Positions 44,132 to 54,341 are shown, counted from the first letter of the stretch. The stretch is DNA of 64,000 nucleotides from Bacteroidales bacterium (GCA_021740645.1 JAIOZL010000002.1:1-64000); one strand, 5' to 3'. The notes: generated by a model from the letters alone, not told the origin. Numbers and translations are program-made.

Positions 44132-44600
44132 TTCAATCTTAATGCCATAATTGTACGTAAATTTTCGCGAATCATTATCGGTAAAAACATGACTTCACAA
44201 TATATGTTATGATTAGGGTGTCGTTTCGCTAATGTTTGATGAGTAAGAAGTGAAGAGGGGTATTTAATAAATAGATGGCGGTTGAAATTTAGAATTGTTC
44301 TAAATTTTAATTCTGTATACTAAAAATTCAAAGTTTTGCATTAATAATTTATTATCCGGATAACAACCAATTTATCTTGTAAACAAATAAATTATTAAAA
44401 GTAAACCCACTAACAACCAAAAGCCAATAGCTAACAGCCAATAGCCAACAGCCCCCAAATGTCCTTGGACATTTTTGAAATGTTGGGGGTGAATTAAAGA
44501 AATGTTCAGCAACAATTTTCAACAACCATCATATATTATTTATAGTATTACAATATTTTGACCAAAAGAAGACAATTTAACTGTTTCTGTTTTATTGTAG
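44132..44600. promoter_or_regulatory. leader region of the large polysaccharide operon, with hairpins and short repeats
   Basis: No gene. At 44239-44253 is a sequence like the arm of the first four-helix unit (ATGAGTAAGAAGTGA). At 44410-44450 are four AGCCAATAGC/AACAGCC-like units. At 44452-44489 CCCCCAA and TTGGGGG enclose AAATGTCC/GGACATTT, an 8-base-pair hairpin with a two-base loop that has an alternative pairing (ACATTT/AAATGT). This could be an attenuator or antitermination leader. I see no clear two-element promoter. Confidence 0.4.
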
Positions 44601-46028
44601 ATGCTTTTTAATTCCTTTATATTTTTTATTTTTTTGCTGGTTGTCCTGCCAATTTATTACGGACTGCCCCGTAAATTAAGAAACCCCCTGCTTTTAGTAA
44701 GCAGTTATTTTTTTTATGGTTATTGGGATTATCGGTTTACGGCATTACTGGCAATTTCCACGATTGTTGATTATTTTATTGGAAAAAGACTATTTGAGGA
44801 AAATACCGAGTCAAAAAGAAAAATACTGCTATTTGTCAGTGTTTTTACAAATCTATCCATACTTGGTTTTTTTAAGTATTATGGTTTTTTTATCGAATCG
44901 TTTACGCCCCTTGCCTCACTATTTGGAGGGAACCTTGATTACCTGCACTTAAATATCATTTTACCGGTAGGTATTTCATTTTATACCTTCCAGACTATGT
45001 CATATACCATTGATATTTACCGAAGGAACATTCAACCCACCAGGAATTTTATCGACTTTGCTGTTTTTGTTTCCTTTTTCCCACAGTTGGTTGCAGGGCC
45101 TATTGAAAGAGCGAAAAACCTTTTGCCTCAAATAGCGAAAACTCCTCTGCCTACAAAGGATCAAATTGAAAAAGGGATTGTACTGATTGTTACCGGCCTG
45201 TTTAAAAAAGTAATGATAGGTGATACTACCGGCCGTATAGTTGACCAGATATTTGCTCAACCAGATATTTATAAATCACCTGAATTGCTGGCAGCACTCG
45301 TGCTGTTTTCAATTCAGATTTATGCAGATTTTTCTGGATATAGCAGCATTGCCAGAGGAACAGCCAAACTATTGGGAATCGAACTTATGAAGAACTTTGA
45401 GCAACCCTATTTGTCGAGAAACATTACAGAATTCTGGAGGCGGTGGCATATTTCCTTATCATCCTGGTTGCGCGATTATCTGTATATCACCCTGGGAGGG
45501 AACAGGAAAGGCATTAACCGGACCTATGTTAATTTAATGATCACCATGCTGCTTGGTGGTTTATGGCATGGGGCAAGCTGGAACTTTGTAATCTGGGGTG
45601 GGCTTCATGGGCTGTACCTGGCCATTCATAAATTGATTATCAAAAGAAAAAAAATACCTGAATACTTTACATACCAGGGAGCCGGGAGCGTACTAAATTT
45701 TATTTTCAATATAGCCCTTACTTATGTACTCGTATTAATTACCTGGTTGTTTTTCAGGGCAACGGATATGGAGACCATACGCATATTTGCCGGTAAAATG
45801 TGGACATGGGAAGCCAGCGAACTAACCTCAAGGTTTGTAGGAATAACTTTAAGCTTTTTTACCGTAATGCTCCTGATAGATGGGTTTGAATACTATACCA
45901 AAAGGCATACGTTCTGGCTGGTGCCTAACCGGGCTGTTACTTATGGTATGATGGGTGCGATGTTAATTTCAACATTCTTATTTATGTTCCAATCTGATCC
46001 ACTACCTTTTGTATATTTTCAGTTTTAA
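44601..46028 (+). CDS. MBOAT-family O-acyltransferase, AlgI-like
   Basis: It is 475 aa with about eleven membrane helices. The core has 'FPQLVAGPIERAKNL', 'YADFSGYSSIARG', 'EFWRRWHISLSSWL' (His283), 'RDYLYITLGGNR' and 'LLGGLWHGASWNFV' (catalytic His323). It should pass acetyl groups to the periplasm for the SGNH protein encoded immediately next (zero-base gap). It is first in a run of 17 same-strand genes. It is clearly a different gene from the MBOAT at 10015 but has the same role. Confidence 0.9.
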   Translation: MLFNSFIFFIFLLVVLPIYYGLPRKLRNPLLLVSSYFFYGYWDYRFTALLAISTIVDYFIGKRLFEENTESKRKILLFVSVFTNLSILGFFKYYGFFIESFTPLASLFGGNLDYLHLNIILPVGISFYTFQTMSYTIDIYRRNIQPTRNFIDFAVFVSFFPQLVAGPIERAKNLLPQIAKTPLPTKDQIEKGIVLIVTGLFKKVMIGDTTGRIVDQIFAQPDIYKSPELLAALVLFSIQIYADFSGYSSIARGTAKLLGIELMKNFEQPYLSRNITEFWRRWHISLSSWLRDYLYITLGGNRKGINRTYVNLMITMLLGGLWHGASWNFVIWGGLHGLYLAIHKLIIKRKKIPEYFTYQGAGSVLNFIFNIALTYVLVLITWLFFRATDMETIRIFAGKMWTWEASELTSRFVGITLSFFTVMLLIDGFEYYTKRHTFWLVPNRAVTYGMMGAMLISTFLFMFQSDPLPFVYFQF

Positions 46029-47054
46029 ATGAAAAAGATTCTCTGGTTTTTACTTAGCTTTATAATTACGCTTGGAATTATTGAAATATATTTCAGACTA
46101 GCTGAGATAGCCATGGTTTCAACAACTGACTATGATCCGGAAATTGGACGCACAAAAAGGGGTGGTCTAAATTATACCTTTTTTAATGAGGGCTTTTCCA
46201 TTGGAAGATTTAGTGATTATGGATACCTTGGCCCTACCTATCCTCCAGAAAAGAAAAATGGGATTAAAAGAATTGCATTGATAGGAGATTCTTTTGTTGA
46301 GGGATATCAGGTTTTTGATAGGAATCATTTCAGGGCAATTATGGAAGAAGAATTAAACAAAGACCATGATTCAGTTGAAGTTTTGAATTTTGGAAGAAGC
46401 GGATTTGATTTTGCTGATATGTATATTTATTATGAGAGATTCGTTAAAAAATTTGATCCTGATATATCAATATTTTTTTTAAACAAGAATGATTTAAAAT
46501 GTGAACAAACCGATATATTAACACCAAGATTAAACATTAATAATGATTCCCTATTTATTTCAAACAAAGAAATTCCTCAAAGTTATTTGTCAACATTCAA
46601 TACTACTAAACTTTTAACCCAAAACATCGTTCTCTTTCAGCTAATGAACAGCTGCAGAAAACTTATTAGTAGTGGGCAATTGTATCCCAAAATATTTGAC
46701 AAGTTCTATAGTATTTTATACAAATCAGATATTGTTGGAAGCAACCACAAATTGGCTTATTATATTGATGAGAAGTCATTTCTTATTTTGAAAAATATAG
46801 GTAAAGATAAAAACACAAGAAACATAATTGTCAATACTGACCCATTAGGATTACAAGATTTTGTTATAGATAGTGCATATACCAACAACCTGAATTATAT
46901 CGATATTAGAAAAATATTAGAACCTCAAATGGAATTAGGTAATGATCCATACTATTGGGAATCTACAGGAAAAAGGGGACATTGGAATAATAATTCACAC
47001 AATCTTATTGGATCATTTTTATCAGAAAAGATTTTAAAGCTTAATTCACCGTAA
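46029..47054 (+). CDS. SGNH/GDSL-type hydrolase, probable O-acetyltransferase partner of the MBOAT
   Basis: It is 341 aa with an N-terminal membrane anchor (about 4-20). 'IALIGDSFVEGYQV' carries the block I Ser, 'NFGRSGFDFADMY' the Gly, 'FFLNKNDL' the Asn, and 'WNNNSHNLIGSFL' a C-terminal His. This is the classical, not permuted, SGNH order, unlike the AlgX-like protein at 8360. With the MBOAT just upstream it probably acetylates the polymer made by this locus. Confidence 0.8.
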   Translation: MKKILWFLLSFIITLGIIEIYFRLAEIAMVSTTDYDPEIGRTKRGGLNYTFFNEGFSIGRFSDYGYLGPTYPPEKKNGIKRIALIGDSFVEGYQVFDRNHFRAIMEEELNKDHDSVEVLNFGRSGFDFADMYIYYERFVKKFDPDISIFFLNKNDLKCEQTDILTPRLNINNDSLFISNKEIPQSYLSTFNTTKLLTQNIVLFQLMNSCRKLISSGQLYPKIFDKFYSILYKSDIVGSNHKLAYYIDEKSFLILKNIGKDKNTRNIIVNTDPLGLQDFVIDSAYTNNLNYIDIRKILEPQMELGNDPYYWESTGKRGHWNNNSHNLIGSFLSEKILKLNSP

Positions 47055-47073
47055 ACAAAAAATTTAATTCTTC

Positions 47074-48459
47074 ATGCCAATTTATAAAACACAATATAAA
47101 GACAACCCCATTATAGATATATTATTTTGGGTTTCTATCGTATTTTATATTGATCCTGGGGGATATCTAACCTACTACTTAAATGGGCGAATATTTGGCC
47201 TCCATTACCAATTTACCTTTGTAACCCTCGCATATATCTGCTTTTTCCTGAGATTTAAAAATCCGGAAATTTTGATTAATGAAAACAAGGAAATTTCAGG
47301 TTATATATGGAAGACATTACTCTGGTTTATGTATTATCTTTTAATTTACGGTTGGTTAAATACCTCCTATGTTGACCTTCCATTCCAGTTTATTACACGG
47401 GGATTTAGGGTAATTTTCCAGGGGTTTATTGTAATACCAATAATTTATTTTGCAATTATACGATTAAAGTTGTTCCTTAATTTACTGACATGGAGCACAA
47501 TATTTATATTACTTCTTTACGTAGCCTCAGTAATTACGGGGGGGGAATATGTTCCTTTTATGTCAGGAGACCGGGGTTTTTTAAATGCCACCCGATATTT
47601 TATGTATGGATATGGTATTATTTACTTTCTTATCCCTTTATCTTTTGCTTATTTATTTAGTAGATACAAACCAAATTTGCCTGTTTTAATGGGAGGAATT
47701 CTAGTCTCAATTATGATTTTTATATCCATAACCCGAAGATATATTGTGGGATTGTTTGAATACTATTTGATCATTCTAATAATTTTTACATATATCGAGC
47801 ATGGAAAATTATTTAAAGGTATTAGAAGGGTGTTTTCCCTCAGAAATATTGGATTTTTCCTACTGTTTTTATTTGTGCTTTCCCTACTTTTTTCAGAGTA
47901 TTTAGATTTTGCAATTGAGGCAGCAAAGGAAAGTTATAATGTGATGGTTTATGGAAAAACATCTTCCGGAGCTCAGGATGTTCGTATGAGCCTTTTCGGG
48001 AAAGTGGGGATTGTAGATGCAATCAGAGAAAATTTTTGGTTCGGAACAGGATTTGATCCAGCCTGGGGCACAGGTGATGGGGGTAAAAATGAGTGGGAAG
48101 GAAGTGACTATATTTTTCTATCTGCATTTGCAATGTATGGCCTTATTGGCCTACTGATCTTTTTACCTTTTTACCTTATTGCTTTTAAAGTCCTTCGAAA
48201 TTTCATTTCACTTATAAGGGATTATAGAAACCTTATATATACTCACAAAAACTTATTTGAACTACCAGTAATTATAGGAATTGCTGCTGCCTCTGAATTT
48301 ATTAAAAACATAATTGAGTATCCAAACTGGTTTTACCCTATTGGTGCGACAGGATGGAGCCCACAATATTTCATTTTCTTCGGATTACTTCTAGGGAGTT
48401 ATTTTACCCTAAAATATAATCTCCAATTATTTGCTCAAAACAGCAACAAAAACACTTAA
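47074..48459 (+). CDS. O-antigen ligase/polymerase-like membrane protein (Wzy-type)
   Basis: It is 461 aa with about eleven membrane helices and a large external loop (about 290-345: 'YGKTSSGAQDVRMSLFGKVGIVDAI', 'FWFGTGFDPAWGTG'). That loop with 'GRxxxW.G.G'-like wording is typical of Wzy/WaaL proteins that join repeat units in the periplasm. Sequence similarity in this class is low, so the assignment leans on topology and on the flippase next door. Confidence 0.7.
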   Translation: MPIYKTQYKDNPIIDILFWVSIVFYIDPGGYLTYYLNGRIFGLHYQFTFVTLAYICFFLRFKNPEILINENKEISGYIWKTLLWFMYYLLIYGWLNTSYVDLPFQFITRGFRVIFQGFIVIPIIYFAIIRLKLFLNLLTWSTIFILLLYVASVITGGEYVPFMSGDRGFLNATRYFMYGYGIIYFLIPLSFAYLFSRYKPNLPVLMGGILVSIMIFISITRRYIVGLFEYYLIILIIFTYIEHGKLFKGIRRVFSLRNIGFFLLFLFVLSLLFSEYLDFAIEAAKESYNVMVYGKTSSGAQDVRMSLFGKVGIVDAIRENFWFGTGFDPAWGTGDGGKNEWEGSDYIFLSAFAMYGLIGLLIFLPFYLIAFKVLRNFISLIRDYRNLIYTHKNLFELPVIIGIAAASEFIKNIIEYPNWFYPIGATGWSPQYFIFFGLLLGSYFTLKYNLQLFAQNSNKNT

Positions 48460-48510
48460 GGTAATAAACCATTTCAATGTACTGTATCATTATTAAAAGG
48501 ATAGATAACT

Positions 48511-49974
48511 GTGGGTCTTAAAAGCGCGACTATCAGTGGTATGGTATGGAGTTTTGCAGAGCAGATTGGCAACAGAATTATCCAATTTATTATAGGAATT
48601 ATTCTTGCCAGATTACTCCTTCCGGCTGAGTTTGGGCTAATTGGGATGATCACTATTTTTGTAGCAGTGTCGGAAAGTATTGCGAGTGGGGGATTTGTTC
48701 AGGCATTAATCCGGAAACAAAACTGCACGAAAATAGATTATAATACTGCCTTTATTTTTAATTTTTTTACATCAATATTTTTGTATGGAATATTGTTTAT
48801 TTCTGCACCATATATAGCCGACTTTTATACTGAACCCCAGCTAATCAGCCTGGTTAGAGTTTTATGTCTTGTTATAGTTATTGATGCTTTTGCATTTGTA
48901 CAGAGAGCCAAGCTTTACAAGGATGTTAATTTTAAAGTTATTGCAAAGGCCTCTGTTATTTCCCAGCTGGTAGGCGGAGTGGCGGGTGTAGCAGCAGCAT
49001 TTGCTGGTTATGGTGTGTGGAGTCTTATAATTAAAATGGTTTTGAATCATTTTATAATGATGATAAACCTCATAATTATTAATAGGTGGTTGCCAAATTT
49101 TACTTTTTCAAAGAAGTCTTTTAAAGAGATGTTTGGTTTTGGTTCTAAAATACTTGCAACCCAAATTATTGAAAGGATTTATAAAAACATCTATTTTTTA
49201 ATAATAGGAAAGTTCTTTAGTGCTACGGAATTGGGTTATTATACAAGGGCAAATCAATTTAAAAGTATGGTTTCCGACCAATTGGTTTCTACAGTTCAAC
49301 GGGTAACTTTGCCTATTCTGGCCAAGGTTCAGGATAATCAAATTAAATTAGTAGCGGCCTTTAATAACCTTATTAAAATGGTTCTTTTTGTTTCTTCATT
49401 CTTATTAATTGGATTAGTTGCGATGTCAGAGCCAATGATATTATTTTTAATTGGTGAAAAGTGGGAACAAAGTATACTTTACCTTCAATTATTAGCGATC
49501 TCTGCGATTCTTTATCCTATTGGTGAAATCAATTTGAATGTTCTACAGGTTTATGGCAGATCTGATTACATTTTAAAATTGCAAATAATTAAAAAAATAA
49601 TAAGTATCCCGGTAATTATTTTGGGGGTAATTCTAGGAATTAAATACTTAATATTTGGCATCATCCTGTTGTCTATTTTTGAATTTTTTGCAAATAGTTA
49701 TTATTCTGGTAAAATGATCAATACCTCATCAATTAAACAATTGCAAAATTCTTTTCCTTCTTTACTTATTCTTTCTGTCATATCTCTGGGAACATTTATA
49801 ATTAGTAAAGTACTTACAAATATTAATATAGGTGCGGTGTTCGGAATCCAGATTGTGTTTTATCTATTGGTGAGTATTAGCATTTTTGAATTTATTAAAA
49901 AAGAAGAATATCTTGAAGTAAAGAAAATTGTTTTTGATTCTGTTGCAAAGATTCGAAAAAAGAAAGTAAGCTAA
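48511..49974 (+). CDS. Wzx-type polysaccharide flippase (MOP superfamily)
   Basis: It is 487 aa, GTG start (48511). 'SGMVWSFAEQIGNRIIQFIIGIILARLL' (in parts) and 'PAEFGLIGMITIFVAVSESIASGGFVQALIRK' (in parts) are the N-terminal signature of the WzxC/lipopolysaccharide exporter branch; 14 membrane helices are expected. It carries lipid-linked repeat units across the inner membrane. A Wzy-like gene precedes it, so the locus looks Wzx/Wzy dependent. Confidence 0.9.
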   Translation: MGLKSATISGMVWSFAEQIGNRIIQFIIGIILARLLLPAEFGLIGMITIFVAVSESIASGGFVQALIRKQNCTKIDYNTAFIFNFFTSIFLYGILFISAPYIADFYTEPQLISLVRVLCLVIVIDAFAFVQRAKLYKDVNFKVIAKASVISQLVGGVAGVAAAFAGYGVWSLIIKMVLNHFIMMINLIIINRWLPNFTFSKKSFKEMFGFGSKILATQIIERIYKNIYFLIIGKFFSATELGYYTRANQFKSMVSDQLVSTVQRVTLPILAKVQDNQIKLVAAFNNLIKMVLFVSSFLLIGLVAMSEPMILFLIGEKWEQSILYLQLLAISAILYPIGEINLNVLQVYGRSDYILKLQIIKKIISIPVIILGVILGIKYLIFGIILLSIFEFFANSYYSGKMINTSSIKQLQNSFPSLLILSVISLGTFIISKVLTNINIGAVFGIQIVFYLLVSISIFEFIKKEEYLEVKKIVFDSVAKIRKKKVS

Positions 49975-49980
49975 AGCATA

Positions 49981-51075
49981 GTGGTATACTTTTCGAAGAA
50001 ATTTATATTTGATATTTACCGGGTTTTTAAATATACCAGGGGTATCGGAGTGAAAAAATATTATAGAGGGAATGAAAAGTCTAAAAAGCAAATTCTATTT
50101 GAATTATTAGGATGGTTATATAGGGAGGGCACGCATAATGCAAACTATTTTGCCTTTGGTTTGGATCAAAAAGGTAGCTCCATCCAGAGTTATATTGGGA
50201 AAAAGGAGTTTTTAAAAATAAAAGACCTTGCGGATTCATCACTTAAAAAAAGAATTGGAGTATCTGGTCTTAACTATGACATCATTACCAAAGATAAGTT
50301 TTATGCATCTTCTATACTACTGAGCAACGAAGTAAGCAGCATCGAAAACCTAGCTCTTATATCAAATGGACAGTTAATTTATAAAAAGGGATCAACAGCA
50401 TTACTTAATAATTTATTTGAAATGGATCTGCCGGTATTTATTAAAAACACTGTTCTGGAATACAATGAGGGACTAATAAAGCTAGAAAAGAAAAAGAATG
50501 ATTTCTTAGTAAATGGTAAAATTGCCAATAAAGAAGATATTGAACAAAGACTTTCTTCAGGTTTTTGGGTAATACAGAAAATTTACAAATCCAGTAAAGA
50601 AATTCAACAGGTTAATAGTACTGCGCTTAATACTACCAGAGTGTACACTATTATGAGAAATGGAATGCCAGAGTTTTTAGGTGGATTTCAGAGTTTTGCC
50701 ACTGGATGTGAATGTACAGATAGCTGGGGAAAGGGATCAATCTATGTGGGTTTTGACTCTGAATCAGAAAAGTTATCTGAATATGGTTTCTACCATCCTA
50801 ATGTTAATAAGGACTCAAAAGTTTCTTCTCATCCTGACAGCAAAATAATATTCAAGGGTTATAAAATACCAGGATTGCGTGCTGCAGTTGAAATTTGTAA
50901 AAACGCTCATTTATATTTTTATACTCACTTTATTATTGGTTGGGATATAGCGATTACTGATGATGGACCAGTTGTGGTTGAAGTAAATGAAAAACCCGGG
51001 ATTAACGCAATCCAGGTGATTAGTGGGGGGCTACGGTTAAAGCTTCTGGATTTTTATAAACAAATATTAAATTGA
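49981..51075 (+). CDS. sugar-transfer-associated ATP-grasp protein (first of two)
   Basis: It is 364 aa, GTG start six bases after the flippase stop. 'WVIQKIYKSSKEIQQVN', 'NTTRVYTIMRNG', 'GGFQSFATG' and 'IIGWDIAITDDGPVVVEVNEKPG' give the ATP-grasp fold with the metal-binding Asp and Glu-x-Asn at the end, as in the ATPgrasp_ST family (PF14397) found in exopolysaccharide loci. Such enzymes are predicted amide ligases that join amino acids or similar groups to a sugar; none of its substrates can be read here. Confidence 0.8.
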   Translation: MVYFSKKFIFDIYRVFKYTRGIGVKKYYRGNEKSKKQILFELLGWLYREGTHNANYFAFGLDQKGSSIQSYIGKKEFLKIKDLADSSLKKRIGVSGLNYDIITKDKFYASSILLSNEVSSIENLALISNGQLIYKKGSTALLNNLFEMDLPVFIKNTVLEYNEGLIKLEKKKNDFLVNGKIANKEDIEQRLSSGFWVIQKIYKSSKEIQQVNSTALNTTRVYTIMRNGMPEFLGGFQSFATGCECTDSWGKGSIYVGFDSESEKLSEYGFYHPNVNKDSKVSSHPDSKIIFKGYKIPGLRAAVEICKNAHLYFYTHFIIGWDIAITDDGPVVVEVNEKPGINAIQVISGGLRLKLLDFYKQILN

Positions 51076-51089
51076 ATAGCTTACCGAAT

Positions 51090-52124
51090 ATGGAAGTACT
51101 TACAGATAATGACTTACCAGGAGTTAGTATAGTTGTTATAGGTCACAATGAAGGAGGTAATCTTGAACAATGTTTTGGGGCTATTAATAAAATGGATTAC
51201 CCCAGAGAAAAGTTAGAAGTGATATTTATAGATTCGAAATCAACTGATAATAGCGCTGATATAGCGAAAAAATTTGCAGATAAGGTCTTTTCAGTCAGGA
51301 GTCACTGGCCTACAGCAGGTGAGGCTTTTAATAAGGGAATAGTTGAATCTTCTCAAAATTACGTTCATATTACTGCTGGAGATATCCAGCTTCATCCCGA
51401 TTATTTACGTAAAGCAGTATCTACATTAGCAATCAGGGATGATATTCATGCTGTTACGGGATATTTCGAAGAGAAAGAACCTAAAGGTTGGAACAAAATA
51501 TTAGCTTACAGAAGAGAAGAAGACAAAACCAAAGATGATCATTTTGTTAGTACTCCAAATGGTGGAACATTCAAGAAAAGTGCTTTTTTTATAGTGAATG
51601 GATATGATGAAAGAATAAAAAAAGGCCAGGAAACTGAATTAGGAAAAAGGTTTGCTGAAAATGGTTTAAAAATTTGGTATATGCATTTGCCTCAGGGACT
51701 TCATGATTTTGAACTGCAAACTTTTAGTCAAATGGCAATGAGAAGCTTTAATAATGGTTTTAGTCTTGGGCATCTATTTTTGTTATCATTACAAGTTAAA
51801 GATAATAAAAATTTGAAAAGTTTTACTAGGTATGCTATTAAAACTATCATTTTTAACTCAATTTTTGTTTTAGCTTTTTTTGTTGCTTTGTTTTTTAGTG
51901 TTTACTTTTCTTTCGTAGTCATTGCCCTATACCTGCTTTATTTCCCTGCCATGATTTTCATTAGAAAGTCTGATAAAACAATGAAACACAAATTGTATTT
52001 CCTTGTCATGGGATATTTTGGTATTTTTAATTTTTTTGGTATTCTTAACTTTCTGGTAAAGGGTCTTTACTATAAAATGACAATTAAAGGTTTTTTCCAT
52101 GAAAGAAGGGGTTTAAATGCATAG
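51090..52124 (+). CDS. family 2 glycosyltransferase with C-terminal membrane segments
   Basis: It is 344 aa from ATG 51090 (the TTG at 51072 overlaps the previous stop). 'SIVVIGHNEGGNLEQCFGAI', 'IDSKSTDNSADIA', 'ITAGDIQLHPDYL' (in place of the usual DxD, here AGD) and 'VNGYDERIKKGQETELGKRF' mark a GT2 enzyme. The last 90 residues hold two or three membrane helices. It adds a sugar to the lipid-linked unit at the inner membrane. Confidence 0.85.
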   Translation: MEVLTDNDLPGVSIVVIGHNEGGNLEQCFGAINKMDYPREKLEVIFIDSKSTDNSADIAKKFADKVFSVRSHWPTAGEAFNKGIVESSQNYVHITAGDIQLHPDYLRKAVSTLAIRDDIHAVTGYFEEKEPKGWNKILAYRREEDKTKDDHFVSTPNGGTFKKSAFFIVNGYDERIKKGQETELGKRFAENGLKIWYMHLPQGLHDFELQTFSQMAMRSFNNGFSLGHLFLLSLQVKDNKNLKSFTRYAIKTIIFNSIFVLAFFVALFFSVYFSFVVIALYLLYFPAMIFIRKSDKTMKHKLYFLVMGYFGIFNFFGILNFLVKGLYYKMTIKGFFHERRGLNA

Positions 52125-52145
52125 AAATATAAACCTTATCACAAA

Positions 52146-53246
52146 ATGATTAATATTCTTTTTACTGGTGATTTGGCTCCATTAGGAGGGCTCAAAAAGG
52201 TGGGCAGTAATTTGTCAAATAATATTGTTGATAAAAGAATTTATGGATTGTTTAATAAAACAGACATAAATATTGTCAATTTGGAAACACCTATGACCAA
52301 TGCTTCTATAAATATTGAAAAATCAGGACCTCATTTAAAATCAAAACCTTCAAATATAGAAGTTTTAAAAAACCTTCAAGTAAATATTGCATGTTTGTCA
52401 AACAATCATATCAGAGATTTCGGAGATAGTGGGGTAATAGAAACCATTGAAGTTTGTAAAAATGCAGGAGTTAAAACTGTTGGAGCAGGGGTTAATGCTG
52501 AAGAGGCTGCTAAACCATTATTTATTGAAGCCCAGAATAAAAAAATATGTTTTCTTAATTTTTCTGAGTCGGAATTTAATTACGCAACAGATTTTAGAGC
52601 AGGGAGTAATCCCGATGAAATAATTAATATTATCAATTCAATAAAGGCGGTTACAAAAAAGTGTGATTACATTATTGTTGTATTGCATGGAGGTAAGGAA
52701 ATGCACCCACATCCTACGCCTTATCAATTGAAACTGTTTCGATTTATCGCAGATCAGGGGGTGCATGCAATTATTGGTCATCATACTCATGTTATTGGAG
52801 GGTATGAGGTGTATAACGGAATTCCTATAGTTTATTCGTTAGGGAATTTTCTTTTTGATGAGCCAGGGAATGCTGAAGCCTGGTATTATGGAGCCATTGC
52901 TTTTCTGGGAATTGAGACAGAAAGTAATACTATTAGGATTGATTTCAAATATGTTAAATTAGAAAATGGAAAGTTGGTTCTGTTAAGTGAACCTTTCAAA
53001 GATTTTAGAATGAAAGCAATTAGTGAAGATCAGGTTAATACAGCTTGGCAAAACCTAATTCAAAAACAAGGTGTCGGGACAATTAAATCAATTCTAAATC
53101 TTTCTCTTATGGAAAGACTTTTACTCAAATTAAAATTAAAAAACCTTTCTTCATATAAGAGTAAACTAATTCCTTTAGGTAACAGAATGCGATGTAAAAC
53201 GCATCAAATGTTTACTATAGACGCGATTGATCATTTTACTAAATAA
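52146..53246 (+). CDS. CapA-like metallophosphatase-fold protein (PGA_cap family)
   Basis: It is 366 aa. 'LFTGDLAPLGG', 'NLETPMTNA', 'CLSNNHIRDFGD', 'VVLHGGKEMHPHPTPYQ' and 'IIGHHTHVIGGYEVYNGIPIVYSLGNF' (in parts) are the metal-binding blocks of CapA/PGA_cap proteins. CapA is needed in poly-gamma-glutamate capsule production, but relatives are found in many surface-polymer loci. There is no signal peptide. Its presence with ATP-grasp ligases hints at amide-linked amino acids in the product. Confidence 0.88.
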   Translation: MINILFTGDLAPLGGLKKVGSNLSNNIVDKRIYGLFNKTDINIVNLETPMTNASINIEKSGPHLKSKPSNIEVLKNLQVNIACLSNNHIRDFGDSGVIETIEVCKNAGVKTVGAGVNAEEAAKPLFIEAQNKKICFLNFSESEFNYATDFRAGSNPDEIINIINSIKAVTKKCDYIIVVLHGGKEMHPHPTPYQLKLFRFIADQGVHAIIGHHTHVIGGYEVYNGIPIVYSLGNFLFDEPGNAEAWYYGAIAFLGIETESNTIRIDFKYVKLENGKLVLLSEPFKDFRMKAISEDQVNTAWQNLIQKQGVGTIKSILNLSLMERLLLKLKLKNLSSYKSKLIPLGNRMRCKTHQMFTIDAIDHFTK

Positions 53247-53258
53247 TTTGAGTTTATT

Positions 53259-54341
53259 ATGAAAGTTGGCATATTAAAACCTTTTAGGGGAACAACTCGT
53301 CCAATGCTTGATGTTTATCGTCAAATTTTGGATTACAACAATATAGAGCATATTGAGTTAGATATTAATGATCTTCAATTCTGGGACAAAGTTAAATCAA
53401 TTGATTTATTCCTTGCAAAAATTTCCCAAATTGACGATGATTTAAAATTAGCAGCGCAGATAATCCCTATCATAAATAATACACTCAAGATACCATGTTT
53501 TCCTAACTATCCAACTGTTTGGCACTATGATGATAAAGTAAAGCAATATTATTTACTTTCTCAATTTGGTTTTCCAATAGTCGAATCATATGTTTTTTGG
53601 GATAGGATTAGTGCTGTTGAATGGGCGAAAAAAATGGAATATCCTCTGGTTTTTAAATTGAAAGGAGGTTCAGGTTCAGCAAATGTTACGCTGGTTAGAA
53701 GTTTTTCAAAAGCTAAAAAATTGATTAACAAATCTTTTGGGAAAGGAATACATCCTCATTTCTATGATCTTCCTGGTAAGTTTAAAGCATATAATTACAA
53801 CTATAAAAAAATTGCTAAGTTTTTGTTTAAACCTTATTATAACAAATATTTCAGAAAAGTAAACGGCTATTCAAATTATACTCGACACAAAAACTATGTA
53901 TATTTTCAGAAATTTATTCCGAATAATGATCATGATTTGAGAGTTGCAATTCTAGGAAATAGAGCGTGGGCATTTAAGCGATTTGTCAGGCCTAATGATT
54001 TCAGGGCAAGTGGCAGTAATAATTATGATGCAAGGAGAGACCAAATAGATATGCGGGCTGTTAAAATTGCATTTGAAATATCCAAAAAACTTAACTTTCA
54101 GTCTATGGCTTATGATTTTGTTTATGATGAGAAAAATAATCCATTGGTTGTAGAGATCAGCTATACTTATGGGGATTATCCAGAGTTTAGTAATGGGTAC
54201 TGGGACGAAAATCTGAATTGGGTAGATGGCTGTTTTGTACCTGAATACCTTGAATTAGTTGATGCATTAGATTTTCCGGAATTGAAACAGCCTGAAATAA
54301 AGCTTGACTCTCCATACACTAATGCAAAGATGTTGATTTAA
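53259..54341 (+). CDS. RimK-like ATP-grasp ligase
   Basis: It is 360 aa. 'MKVGILKPFRG' starts a preATP-grasp domain; 'DDKVKQYYLLSQFGFPIVESYVFWD' (in parts) and 'PLVFKLKGGSGSANVTLVRS' form the ATP-binding lid, 'YFQKFIPNNDHDLRVAILGNRAWAFKRFVR' (in parts) follows, and 'SMAYDFVYDEKNNPLVVEISYTYG' supplies the metal ligands. The closest style is RimK/amide ligases that add an amino acid to an acceptor. The next gene's TTG start follows its stop directly. Confidence 0.8.
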   Translation: MKVGILKPFRGTTRPMLDVYRQILDYNNIEHIELDINDLQFWDKVKSIDLFLAKISQIDDDLKLAAQIIPIINNTLKIPCFPNYPTVWHYDDKVKQYYLLSQFGFPIVESYVFWDRISAVEWAKKMEYPLVFKLKGGSGSANVTLVRSFSKAKKLINKSFGKGIHPHFYDLPGKFKAYNYNYKKIAKFLFKPYYNKYFRKVNGYSNYTRHKNYVYFQKFIPNNDHDLRVAILGNRAWAFKRFVRPNDFRASGSNNYDARRDQIDMRAVKIAFEISKKLNFQSMAYDFVYDEKNNPLVVEISYTYGDYPEFSNGYWDENLNWVDGCFVPEYLELVDALDFPELKQPEIKLDSPYTNAKMLI

